Positions 25,128 to 36,112 of a stretch of 64,000 nt of DNA are shown here, piece by piece; the first letter of the stretch is position 1; every line of letters starts with the position of its first letter. The position numbers and the translations under genes are program-made. Under the pieces are notes generated by a model. The model searched no databases. It was not told the origin of the DNA and saw nothing but the letters and a program-made list of their open reading frames with translations. The stretch is from Citrus sinensis (lineage: Eukaryota > Streptophyta > Magnoliopsida > Sapindales > Rutaceae): contig NC_068556.1 in NCBI RefSeq assembly GCF_022201045.2, positions 20,813,501-20,877,500 on the forward strand, given 5' to 3'.

Positions 25128-27074
25128 TAGCCATTTTCTTTTCACTTGAATCAGAAGACAATGTTGGCACGCTGGAGCTGTTATGCCATTAAACACAATG
25201 GAAACATTTGGGTGTATTCCTTTTTCCTCAAATTGGTATGCAACACTACTTGGGTATAATAACTCTAGTGCAAAGTGCTATCTTGGCCATATAATCCATG
25301 CACTCAATTTTGGACTCTCGAGAGTTTTTCTGTGCTTGTTGAGTGGTTTCTCTTTGCAGACGTTCTTTATTGTAAAAATTACTTCCTGTACACTCTATTA
25401 CAGGGGCTTTGACCCCTTAAATTTTTTGAAATTATTTGCTACTCTGTGTGTATTGCTTTTATTGGTGTTGCAACACTTAATGTGGAATGGGTTGCATTGC
25501 ACTCCACAATTGTCTTGATACTTTTATATAGAGAGTGCTGAAGATAAGTCCTGCAGTTGTGCTATGTTTTATGCATGATGTAAAATCATGACCTGTTTCC
25601 ATAATTTTCTTTTCAGTATGATGCTGTATAATATCTCTGATTTTGCGATCAAATCTCATTAATGATTGATTACATAAGGTTCTGTAGGTGAAAATTATGC
25701 TGTGCTTTGCCACAAGCATTCATGTTAAATTTTTAATGTTTATATTTAAGAACCTGAATGAGGTTTGGACTGTTGGCATGGTACTCCTTACAACTGGAAT
25801 TTGTGGTACAGCATGATTTTAGTGGATAGTTGTATATGTACCTGCTGTAAGAAAAATTTTCCTCTCACTATTTATATATTTAGCAGACATGGCAGAAGTA
25901 TGAATGCACGTAATTACAGAATTACAGAGTAAATTACCAAATATAGTGCTGATTATGCATACTAAAGTTTTGCCTTTAAACGACAGTTTAGATACTCTTA
26001 TCTGAAGTTACTTCTGACATATATTTACCATGCTAAAACTGCAAAATACCTTGTTTCTGGTTTGGGGTGTAGTTATCCTAAGGTTGCTTTTCAGAGGGCA
26101 ATGGAGGTGTTAGCCTGGGTATGTCTTGCTCTCTTCCGTTACGCTCTGCTACGGTTTCCGACCTTGTAAACCTGCAAGTACTTTCTGAAAGATGGTGCAA
26201 TAATATTTCAGTTTCAGTCTTCATATATCTTTGAAAGTACAATATTATCTTTGTATGGTGAAGCCAACCTGCATCCAGTAATTTGAAACAAGAGAACTAG
26301 GAAGAGCAGCCGGAGCAGTAATGTAAGTAGCTTCATCTGGAAACAATTAGTTCGCTGGAAATGCTTGAAAGATTCTTGTGTTCTTGTTTTGCTAGACTCG
26401 AGATTTGTTTGACTGATGGTCTAAACATGACATACATGGAAATTATAGATAATTAGTGAACAGGTAACTGAACACATTTGAATATTTTGGCCATGGATTT
26501 TGTCGGTCAAAGTTGCATACCAATTGTTGAATCATCAATATTCTATGAAATCAGTTTTCCTAAGGAATCAACTCCTTATCCTACCATTTATATTTTCCAA
26601 GTCTTTGCTTTGAAGTCACGCCTTAATTATGTCCTATGTTGGGTATTAATATTTGCAGCATTGCAGATATATTTCAGGTCAAAAATTAGATTTGAAAATT
26701 TCAGTCTAAGTAGCTCCGTCAGCTATTCTGATGTTTTCTCTTGTTGAAGTTACTTGGAATTTATATATTTACTTTTTATCTTATTCCAACTGCTCAAAAC
26801 TTCATCTATAATTTTGTTGAAGCTGGTGTACATAAATATTGCAGGTCGGTAACCTTGCTTTGAGCATCAAAATCTGAAGCAAATCCTTAATCTTTGTTGA
26901 CTTTTCTTCTAAGAGCTTATTATCTGTTACATTGTAGTTATTGTAATACACCATTAGAAATGCAAACAAGCGTGCTTTTTAACAAAATGCTCCTCAGTCA
27001 TCCAAACCAAGATAGAAAAAAATCAACAAGCACAATCAGTTTATGGCGCATCTTGTCCTTGTGTTCCACGGGAG
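25128..27074. other. 3' flanks of two convergent genes
   Basis: This stretch follows the TPR gene stop and precedes, on the opposite strand, the end of the small secreted peptide gene. It will contain both 3' UTRs. No further coding exon was recognised; several short open frames show no family resemblance. Confidence 0.55.
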
Positions 27075-27332
27075 TTAATGGACCTCACCAGGGTCCTTTC
27101 CCGTTGGAGGCGATGGTGTTGGCCTTGGATTGCCTCCTCTTCCCTTAACGCCCATCACCATTCTGCTGAACCTGCCAGGATTTGTTTTATTTTGAGGCTT
27201 TAACTGGTAGGTCACTGTTGCATATCGATGACAGTTTCTTGTAGAGTTAATTACATACCTGGCCTCAGTAGTAACCTGAGACAGAATCAGAACTGCGAAG
27301 AGCAGCTGCAGCAGAAGAGAAAAGAACTTCAT
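27075..27332 (-). CDS. Small secreted peptide precursor (unidentified)
   Basis: Two minus-strand exons (27332-27259 and 27171-27075) give 56 residues. The start chosen is MKFFSLLLQ at 27332; the frame is open further upstream but without an ATG. Residues 1 to about 22 are a clear signal peptide (FFSLLLQLLFAVLILS). The mature part is short and basic, with no cysteine, and ends in a Pro/Gly-rich tail, RPTPSPPTGKDPGEVH. That tail resembles the style of CEP, PIP and CLE hormone peptides without matching any consensus I can name. The 87-base intron has GT-AG ends, a length divisible by three and no in-frame stop, so retention would give an 85-residue protein. A TATA-like box lies about 90 bases upstream. 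It converges with the TPR gene. Coding status is likely; function is not known. Confidence 0.65.
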   Translation of the reverse strand: MKFFSLLLQLLFAVLILSQVTTEARYVINSTRNCHRYATVTYQLKPQNKTNPGRFSRMVMGVKGRGGNPRPTPSPPTGKDPGEVH

Positions 27333-28168
27333 CTTATTTGCTTTCAACTTTGGATTGGTTTTAGATTATAGTTTGAAAGAGTTCTGTTTATTCTGCATTT
27401 GTTGTGGAACTTTGGCCGTGCGTTATATAGAAGGGTAAAGTATGAGAGATTCATAATAGTGTTTACCACAAGATGGAGGCTGGAAGTCTGGATACGCAGT
27501 TTTGCAATTGGGTTGGTCTTACGACCACGTAAATGTCCAATGTATTTATTGTTTAGTTGATCGAATGGTACGTAGTCTACATCATAATCTATTCTTTGTC
27601 TTTTGTTTACACTGAGATGGTGAAGTCTTTGCCATATTGTTTGGTTTAAAGAATGAAAGCCTAAATAAATAATAACCATTCAATATCTTTTGTCCACACT
27701 GAGTTGGTGAAGTCCATGTCTTCGTCCAACAGTGACAGTGATTTGGAACATTGGGTTCATTGTGGAAATTGCATTTTATTTAGTCATAACTTTGAACTTT
27801 CTAGTCATGTGCTCATGTCTTCCTTTTCTAAGTAGCTTAACTTTTTGAATTGAGTCATTTACTTGATACAAGAACTTTCAGGGAAAGTAAAATGAGCCAA
27901 ACATGGTTAATAGCTCATACGACTCCGCTGCAAGTTTAAACTACAATTCTCAAAATTCAATTGAGAAGCATATATCTTATTGCCACTATAGGATTACATA
28001 ATTAGTTTAAGCTCAAAATCACCCTCGAAATAATCTTATCTGCCACTTCTGGATTGATCAGAATAGTTGCGGCGCTTCCTCAGTGACGTAAATGATACTA
28101 GCTAGTAGGTACATCAATATGTTCAGCTCAATTAAGCTCGAAGATTCGAGCCTTTGATCAATTGTAAT
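27333..28168. other. Intergenic: peptide promoter and sulfate-transporter 3' flank
   Basis: The left part is the promoter and leader of the minus-strand peptide gene. The right part, up to 28168, is probably 3' UTR of the sulfate transporter. No other gene is seen. Confidence 0.6.
27423..27430 (-). promoter_or_regulatory. TATA-like box of the small secreted peptide gene
   Basis: Read on the minus strand the sequence is CTATATAA, about 91 bases upstream of the ATG at 27332. This would leave a leader of roughly 60 bases, a normal plant spacing. Confidence 0.55.
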
Positions 28169-31100
28169 TCAGACATTATCGTCTTGCGAGTTATATTCAA
28201 CTTCAGGATTTGATTTGCAAGTGTGTAGCATGAAATTGCAAGCTGCTACAGCCTCCGCCACTGTAAGATAAATCCATTCCTGACCAATGTTTTCAATGAA
28301 CTTGGAATTGTTTAGCTTCTTGATCACTTCGCTTCGAGGGTTCGCCAGCAGAAGCTGTATCATAGTAACTTATATATTAACCAATCTGTAGAGACAATTA
28401 AGAAAATTAAAAAGGAAATTGGGAAAGGTTAAATCTTGAAACAATGTAAGTACCTTGAGACCTCTTCTATCAACGACTTTCTTGATTTCTTCAAACATGC
28501 TGATTCCACTGGTATCAATGCTTCCAACACCTTAAATATTAACACATTTTGAGAATCAGGATAAAACTTAGAAGCATTTCACTTCATTCTTTAAGTTCAT
28601 TAAGAATAATTGCTTACTGCTCATATCTAAAATGACATATTGTAAGCCGGTTTCTCCTGAAATTTTCAATTTCTCTTCCTCCCCGTAGATCCACCGCGAG
28701 ATCCTGATAATGAAATTAGTAGCCAAGAAGCTTATTAGGTCTTGTTTATATCCCAATTTAGTTCGTTTGACAAGTACACTGAGTGATTAATTATGTACCT
28801 CTCTCTCAAGTAGCTAGCATTGGCAAAGTAAATTGGTGCATCAATATGAAGAATCAAAACACCGGGAACACTTTTAGCAACTGGGTATTGATCAATGCTT
28901 CTGTAGGTCACAGAGTTGGGAATGTTGCCTAAAACAAATGTCCTCGGCCTTGCAACAGATAGCAGCACCCTTAGCAATGAAATTGTCACCTTCATTTACA
29001 AACATAGATCACATTATCAATGATGTTATGGCATTTTAAACAAGGAGTTATCACTAAAAGTTAAATTTACTTACAGCAATGACTAAGCCAATCTCAACGC
29101 TGCCGAAGACGACACCAACATAAGCACTCATGCATACAATAAAGTCGAATTTGTCGAGTTTCCAGAGGTGAATGACGGCTTCATAGTCAATTAGGCCAAG
29201 CATGGCAGCAATGATTATAGAGGAAAGCACCACAAGGGGAGTGTAATGGAACAGAGGCGTTAAAAATAACAATGTTATCATCACGGCTGTGGCCATTACT
29301 ATATTTGACACCGCAGTCTTGCATCCTGCATTGAAGTTCACTGCAGAACGCGAGAATGGCCCTGCAATTGTAGTCAATATGCACAAAACTTTTAGTACTT
29401 CAGGCCTTCATACCACAGGTCTTAAATGGAAAAAGGTTTTAGGGTTCTTGAAGCTTTGATCCTTTTCCATTCGCTCTTTGTTATTTGTGTGTTATTACTA
29501 ATCACGATGATATGCATACATACATGAGAAATAAAACGCATAAAGAGTAATACTCCAAGAACATGGACCTTTTTATTTAATTGAGTCTTAAAATATTTTA
29601 CTTACTCAAATTTCATGGGAAGCAAAAGGCTATTGTGTAGTTGGGCTAAAAGTCAAACCTAGCCCAATTGAAAAGATTTGGTAGCTTTTGGATCCAAAGC
29701 CCACTCTATAGTATTTTCGTTTCCTTTTTCCAAATTCATATTATGAACCAGTGTTATTATTACAATTGTAAATTTATTGGAGTGTTTTTAAATTCATAAA
29801 ATTATAACAGGGCCTACGATCTGCTGATTGCCGGGCATAGCTCTAAAACTTAATTATGCCTATTAAAAGTGAAATTTACCCCCGCTTATCAATGTTTATA
29901 AGAGGGAAATCAATACCTGCAGTTAAGTAGCAAGAAGTGCAAGAGCCAGCAATATTCATCATGCCAAAAGCAACCATCTCTTTATTACCATCTATGTGAT
30001 AGTTCTTGAACATGGCAAAGCTTCTTCCAACAGCTATTCCTTCCTGTGCACCCCATCAGGCCGACTCTTTTTAGCTTAAGTAAAACCTTAATAATGCCCT
30101 AATTGATGTCTAGTTCTTCTATTATTATTCATCATGAGCTCTCCCTTATGATTTTAGATGCAATTTGAAGATATTAATTATGTGATTATAATAGTCTATC
30201 CAGTAATATTAAATATGCAATTCAGTTAATAAAGTATGTCTCATATTGTTGAGCTTGTATATTCTCTTTCCATTTGAATCTAAATAGATACAGGTGGTAA
30301 GACTATGATGTGTACACGGAGTGTACTTGAAACTTTGTGGTGGGGGCAATTTAAACAACGGTAATGGAGGCCCAGAAAGTATACTTGATGGTATAGGCTG
30401 AGGCTTTTGAATTAATGTGGAGCCGAGCCAAGCTAGAAATGGGGAGCATGTGATGTGATAGTGAGGGATCAAGGGATCACTTACAGCAAGAGCTATGACT
30501 CCAATTATTACTCCAGTTTTAACGGCTGTCATTAAATACGGAGACCCAAAATCCAACTCGGACAAAGATGGTGGGTTCAGACCTTTTTTCAGTTGCCCAA
30601 TCTGCAATAAAAAACAAATCGATCAATCAACACAGGTCATATCGTTGGACCTATATGATTAATTGTGAGAGATAGGTCTATACATGATGGAGTGCATGAA
30701 TGTGGTGGCCTACTAAACTGGACGGCAAAGATTAGTTTAGTGCTAGGGTTAACATAAGATGTATAGGGATCTCACCACTTGGACGCCGTGTCTTTCAGCA
30801 TCTGTGAAGTAAACGAGGACGCTTCCCAAAATTACAGACGTGAGAGGTGCCATTGCATTTATCCAAAAGAAAGTTGCCTTTTTCTTGCTCTGCATGCATG
30901 CATGCAGTCAACATTGTAAATCTTGAGAAATTTCTGAGAAATTTCTATGTACAATGCTTTCGACAAACAAATAAAATGTCTACATTTGTTTTTTCTTTAA
31001 CGTATCATGATTCTATTGACTGGTTGCACGTACATGCCTTGGATATATAGAAATTTTTCTTATAAATAGACAAACTTATAATAGGTGTGCCCTTTTTTTT

Positions 31101-32911
31101 AATAAATTAGGTATTCTGATTTCTGAATATTGATTGTCCAAATCAAAGCCCTAATATTTTCCTTTGTTTATTTTGTAATGAATCTAATAATAGCCTTGAG
31201 GCTAAGGGAAACCCATGACAGATGTAATTAATTAATAATTAACATGATTATTTATTGTCATAGCATAGGGTTAACATGAAATTTTCATTTACTATGAAAG
31301 CAACTAGTGGGTAAATGACAAGAAAGTTTACCAAGTAAATAATGATCTCTCTTTTGAACTGATCTTCGAAAAATTTAATAATTTTAGGTTAGCTTGAAAG
31401 TAACTACTAAGATGAAAAGTTACGTGTTGGATCTACTTACGAAGTATCTAGTAAGGAGGAGGAACAAAAGGAAGCAACAGCCTAGCACTCCACTTTCCCA
31501 TCTCCACTGCAAGCACCACCACCACCACCATAAATATTAATTAAATTGAAAAAGGATCATAACCTTTTTTAAGAATATATAATTAATGTCGACTAGACAA
31601 GAGCTAAAATATATAGTGTATGTGAAGAAGCAAACCTGGCTTGTTTGGCTGAAAACGGAGCGCATAACCGATTGAAGATCAGTTGCATGAGTGAAACGAA
31701 CCAGCCCAAGAATCCCTTTTAGTTGCTGAAGACAAACAACAGTAGCTGCTCCGCCCATGAAACCCACTATGGTTGCATGTGATAGAAAGTCCACTACAAA
31801 GCCAAGCCTGTAATTAAATTGCCAAGATCCTTTAGCAACATGCACTAAATAAAAAATATTAGATAAAAAATTATATTAACATCTACTAGTATTTAAAATC
31901 CAAAATTTTCAGAGTCAATTTTCTTAATTAAAAGTTCAATTATGGCGGTAGTCTATTTCTTTGAGTCTAAATCAGACCTATTTTCCCTTCCAATAATTTG
32001 TTTGGAAAAAAAAAAAAAAAGAATTCACCGGGGACCTGATCACGTGTGGGAGAAAAACCAGTTTTACCGCTTGACTAATATGTGGTACTCTAAAATTAGA
32101 AATGGTGTTTGAGATGCATGCACAGAGAGTGACTTAGCTTCAGCTAATCTATCTTATTGATTTTATCCATTTATCAAGTTTTTTTTATTTTCATGCAACA
32201 GGACAAGTTACTGATGTAATATTTAAATTGTTTTTAGACTTATATAGAAAATTAACAAAATGTTTTTGGAGAAACTGACCGTAAGAAGCCAAGGGAAGCT
32301 TGGAAAACTCCAGCAAAGAAAGTAGCTGTTAGAGCTAACTGAACATACAGCTTAGGGTTCTCATTAGGATTAACTTCTTTCCCTAACATGGAAGATATAA
32401 GAAGTGATCCAACAGCTACTGTGCCCACTGCCAAATCTTTTGAGCTGCCCATCATGGCATACACCAATGGTGGAACAAAGCTTGAATCTGCACGCATACA
32501 TTTCCCAATGGTTAAAATAAAAAAGCAGCATAATTATTAATGCCATTCTTGTATATAAGAGCTCATGACATTGTAGCTAGCTAGCTTGCACTTACACAAT
32601 CCAAGTATTGGTGGCAAGTTGGCCAAGTTTGCATAACTAATCCCTTGAGGAACTGCAAGACTGGCAATAGTGATGCCTGCTAGAAGATCAGACTTGAAGA
32701 ATTCGAAAGTGTAGCGAGGAGCCCATTCAAGGATGGGCACAAAATACTGCAAGCCTAACAAAAGCTTCCGAGAAGCCGATTGGTTCTTGAATTGCCTAAA
32801 GGGGTCATCGGGGAAAAGGGTCTCCTTTAGGCCGGATTTTAGTGAGTTGAAAAAGGGTTTGGATGGAGGAATTGAAACTCGGCGCGGGCATTCATAATCA
32901 GCGTTACCCAT
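28169..32911 (-). CDS. SULTR3;1: Sulfate transporter, SULTR3;1 type
   Basis: Twelve minus-strand exons (32911-32596, 32487-32280, 31807-31636, 31506-31441, 30889-30776, 30601-30485, 30043-29917, 29361-29075, 28989-28799, 28703-28618, 28530-28454, 28354-28169) join into 648 residues, the usual SULTR length. A cytosolic N-terminus ([16 protein letters not shown]) is followed by a SLC26-type membrane domain with about ten to twelve segments (about 85-490), including [18 protein letters not shown] and [17 protein letters not shown]-terminal STAS domain (about 510-635) contains [14 protein letters not shown] and the conserved turn DTSG near 567-570. The N-terminal and core sequences fit Arabidopsis SULTR3;1 better than other group 3 members. 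Group 3 transporters include plastid-envelope sulfate carriers; SULTR3;1 has been placed in the chloroplast envelope. Substrate and site here are inferred from the family. All phases agree. Confidence 0.94.
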
Positions 32912-33392
32912 TTGTGACTTTTAGAATAGATTTGAGTAGCTGCAGAGAATCAAATTATGTCTATAATGCGGCTCTTTAATTTTGGTATATATATATGTAA
33001 ATATATAGTGTTTGTGTATGTCGGTTTTCTAAGGTTTAAGGATGCTACTTGACCAAGTTCGGTGAGATGTGATTTTCAGGCTGATGAAGGAGATGATTAT
33101 GCAAAAAAGACAGGCAGAATTTGGAGGTATAGAAGTGCTTTTAATGTGCATAGTTGAATGGTTGGATATTTGATGAGACCAAGGTAAGGGCGGTTGGCTC
33201 TATATATAAGGTGACGAGTGAGAGTGTATGAGAACTATGCGGGAGATACGGATCCAAGTGTTGCAACTTGCAAATGACCCACTTTAATGAAGTGAAAAAT
33301 AAAGAGGTAAAGACATTTAGAGACTGAAAGTAATTTATCAATAGATAGCATATTATCTATAATTTATTTTCGGAGAAGATTGGGACTCTATA

Positions 33393-33823
33393 TAGTGGCG
33401 GATCTAGAAAAATAATTTATAGGGGGCTAAATTAAATAACAACAAAATGTAAAAATTAAAACTTAAATATATAAAATTTTTTATAACACATTTACAATTG
33501 TTCTCTATGCAATTTCATATTCTGAAAACTTTGTACAATAGACTCATTATCAACACTATTAAATACATCTTTTTCTACATAAACAATCAAATTATCATTC
33601 ATCCATTCATTTCCCATCCAATTCTGAAATTTATTCTTCACAAATTTTATTGTTGAAAATGTTCTCTCTACTGTGGTTGTAGAAACTAAAAAAAAGAGGC
33701 TATTTGATAATTTGACAGGGATTATTTAAAAATTCATTAATTTTTCTTTTAAATAAAAAGGGATAATCTTTTTTTTCAGTGGGAGCTTGAGCCCTTGTTG
33801 GTCCTACATTGCATTCGCCTCTG
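33393..33823. mobile_element. Internally deleted hAT element (ZMYM/TTF-type transposase lineage)
   Basis: The left terminus reads TAGTGGCGGATCTAG and the reverse complement of the right terminus reads CAGAGGCGAATG, matching the CAGTGGCGGATC style of this hAT lineage. Target duplications ACTCTATA (33385-33392) and ACTCTACA (33824-33831) differ at one base. The 431-base element retains only the 3' end of the transposase frame. Confidence 0.75.
33492..33689 (-). pseudogene. C-terminal remnant of a hAT transposase
   Basis: Read on the minus strand, an open frame without an ATG encodes VSTTTVERTFSTIKFVKNKF, then MGNEWMNDNLIVYVEKDVFN and SVDNESIVQSFQNMK, before a TAA at 33494-33492. This is the characteristic hAT dimerisation C-terminus of plant zinc-finger MYM or TTF-type transposases. 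The rest of the gene is missing, so it is a fragment inside the deleted element. It is plant transposon material and no longer functional. Confidence 0.85.
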
Positions 33824-35999
33824 ACTCTACAGTCTTGGAATTGACATTCAAACCTGGGAGTGAATTTCGTCCATTTAAATAAAAATAAAGGAATTTATAT
33901 CTTATAATGTCCATAAGAATTAATGTATTATACTATCTTAATCTTCTTCAAATAAACATAATTCACTAACTAAACAGTTTGAACGTCCATTTCTAAAATG
34001 GTTTAGGTCCAGCCATTCACTAGGGCAAATTTGAAAGTCCGGCTGTCATTTTTCCTTTATTCTTCAGCATAGACTGACAACAAAACGTCATTCTGTCAAC
34101 CTCTTCTGACGTCTAACCATTCGAACAACTTGTAACTCGTTTCCCCAACTCTTAACATTAGATTGTGGGAAGGCGAATTTGCTGAATCTTACGGCTTTTG
34201 TTTCGATTGGATGGATGCTTTGAGGGCCACACGTGGTAGTTCACTGATTGCATAGCGCAGCTAGTTGAAGATGGGGGATTTCGGGAAGATTTGCTGATTT
34301 TGTTAATTAATAATTAGCACTTTTTGGAACTTGACTAATGGAATTTACTCGGAATTATTGAGAATAACATATGGACGCAACAGCGCACTCAAGTGGGGAA
34401 ACGAGCTGTTTGCTACTTCATTAACTTTTAAATTATTGGTATGCCTTTTGAGTTATGCCTATGGTGCATTAATTTATATTTATTATTGGATTTACACCAA
34501 ACAACACTTGCTATTTCGATATTTCATAAATTGATTCATGTCTCTTGAATGCAAGATTGCCCATTTGCCGGGGAAAAAGTAATAATAATAATAACAGGGG
34601 AAATTTTGATTGGCTCACACGAGATATATAGCAATCCAAATTAAAGATCATTATGTTCATTTTAAATTCATGAAAATAAGAAAAGATTTTTGGTGGAGAG
34701 AATTTTAGGATTCATTAACTATTTACTTTTCATTTTTTTTATTTGGGAAATCACCTTTTTAACTTCCCTCTCTGAATATTTGACTAACATAGCTGGCGTG
34801 CTGTTCATTATTTGCTTATAATCAATGTAGTTGCAACTTGGATATCTAAAGATTTGGTAATGAACTCATTGAAAGCTTGATAGAATTATATAATTAAGCC
34901 GAGTTTAATTTAGCTCTGTTTTACGTCTAATTATTTGAACATCTCCCCGTGTTTCCAGGTAGCAAGCTGAAAGTTCTATGTTATGTAATGTGTTTCATGT
35001 GGGCATTCCTAGTGGTGTGATGATGGGAAGAGTTTTATAATTTAGTGCTAAAGTTGGATGATTTTGTTTGTGACTTTCAAAAAAGGAGGGAGAGAAATTT
35101 CATGATTTTTCTTTTTTTTCATCTATCTCTCATTTCCTTCCATAATCATTATGGTAGAAATATGCCACTTACCGTTTTGTGTTCCTTCTAGAATAAAAAA
35201 ATAATATTTGAGACTCAATTATTTGTTATGACTTCACAATCAGCAGTTTAAATGCATTTAGTGCTGATAACATTTTTTTAAGAGAAATTTAATTACTAGC
35301 CCAGCTGCACCTTTAGCAACATTAGCAGTGAGTCCTCATTAAAAAGAGAAATTAAAACAACAATTTTATATGTTTAACAGTTAAAAGGAACAAGTCATCA
35401 CCCAATTACAACGAATTTGGATGTACTCGATCTCTTCATTAGTGCATAAATAGCCCCCACCCTTAAAGATTATATGTATAGTTACTTATTCATTATGCTT
35501 GATTAAGGAAACTACTTAAAACATCTTCTGCTCTTCAAGAAACTGTTACTTCATTCATGTGAAAAATGTTGGCTTCATAGTTGATAAGATGATGACGCCA
35601 TGGATGACACAGTTCATGAATTTTTTTTTTTTTTTTCGATTGAAGATTCATGAAATTGACTACACTAAACAACACTAGTTGAAATGTTACATTGGTATAC
35701 TGTTGATAAGATTTTCATTACATTATTGAAATTAGACTGATTAACTAAAGTAAGATAGATGGAAAGTGATTAAAGGAGTGCTTCTTTCTCTGTCAGTGAA
35801 TTTTTTATTTTTGAAACTATTGCTCAAGATAATGATCAAGCAATTCCATTCTTGAGATCCTAAGAGAAGAAACAAGTTAAAGACCTCCCCAGATGCAGCC
35901 TTCGTTTAATTCCATTATCGTCTTCTTATCTTCTACCACTTTCTCTAAAAGCACCGCTAAAATTAAGACTAATGCTCATATATACAGCAGTACTTAAAA

Positions 36000-36112
36000 G
36001 TTGGAATACATAGTTTGTATTTCAACTAATGTGTCGTCAATCATTGATTGCCACGTCAATGAATAACTCATAAGATGTCCTATTAATTGTAATACAAACT
36101 ACATATCCGAAC
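36000..36112. repeat. Short inverted-repeat hairpin, MITE-like
   Basis: Left arm from 36000 (GTTGGAATACATAGTTTGTATT) pairs with a right arm ending at 36112, whose reverse complement begins GTTCGGATATGTAGTTTGTATT. The arms are about 40 bases with several mismatches. No clear target duplication was seen, so it is classed only as a repeat. Confidence 0.55.

Noticed and set aside
25183-25518. 111-residue plus-strand frame after the TPR gene
   Set aside because: It lies in the 3' flank, has low-complexity hydrophobic translation and no recognisable domain.
27333-27347. Five-codon upstream extension of the secreted peptide
   Set aside because: It would begin at TTG; the ATG at 27332 starts the signal peptide directly.
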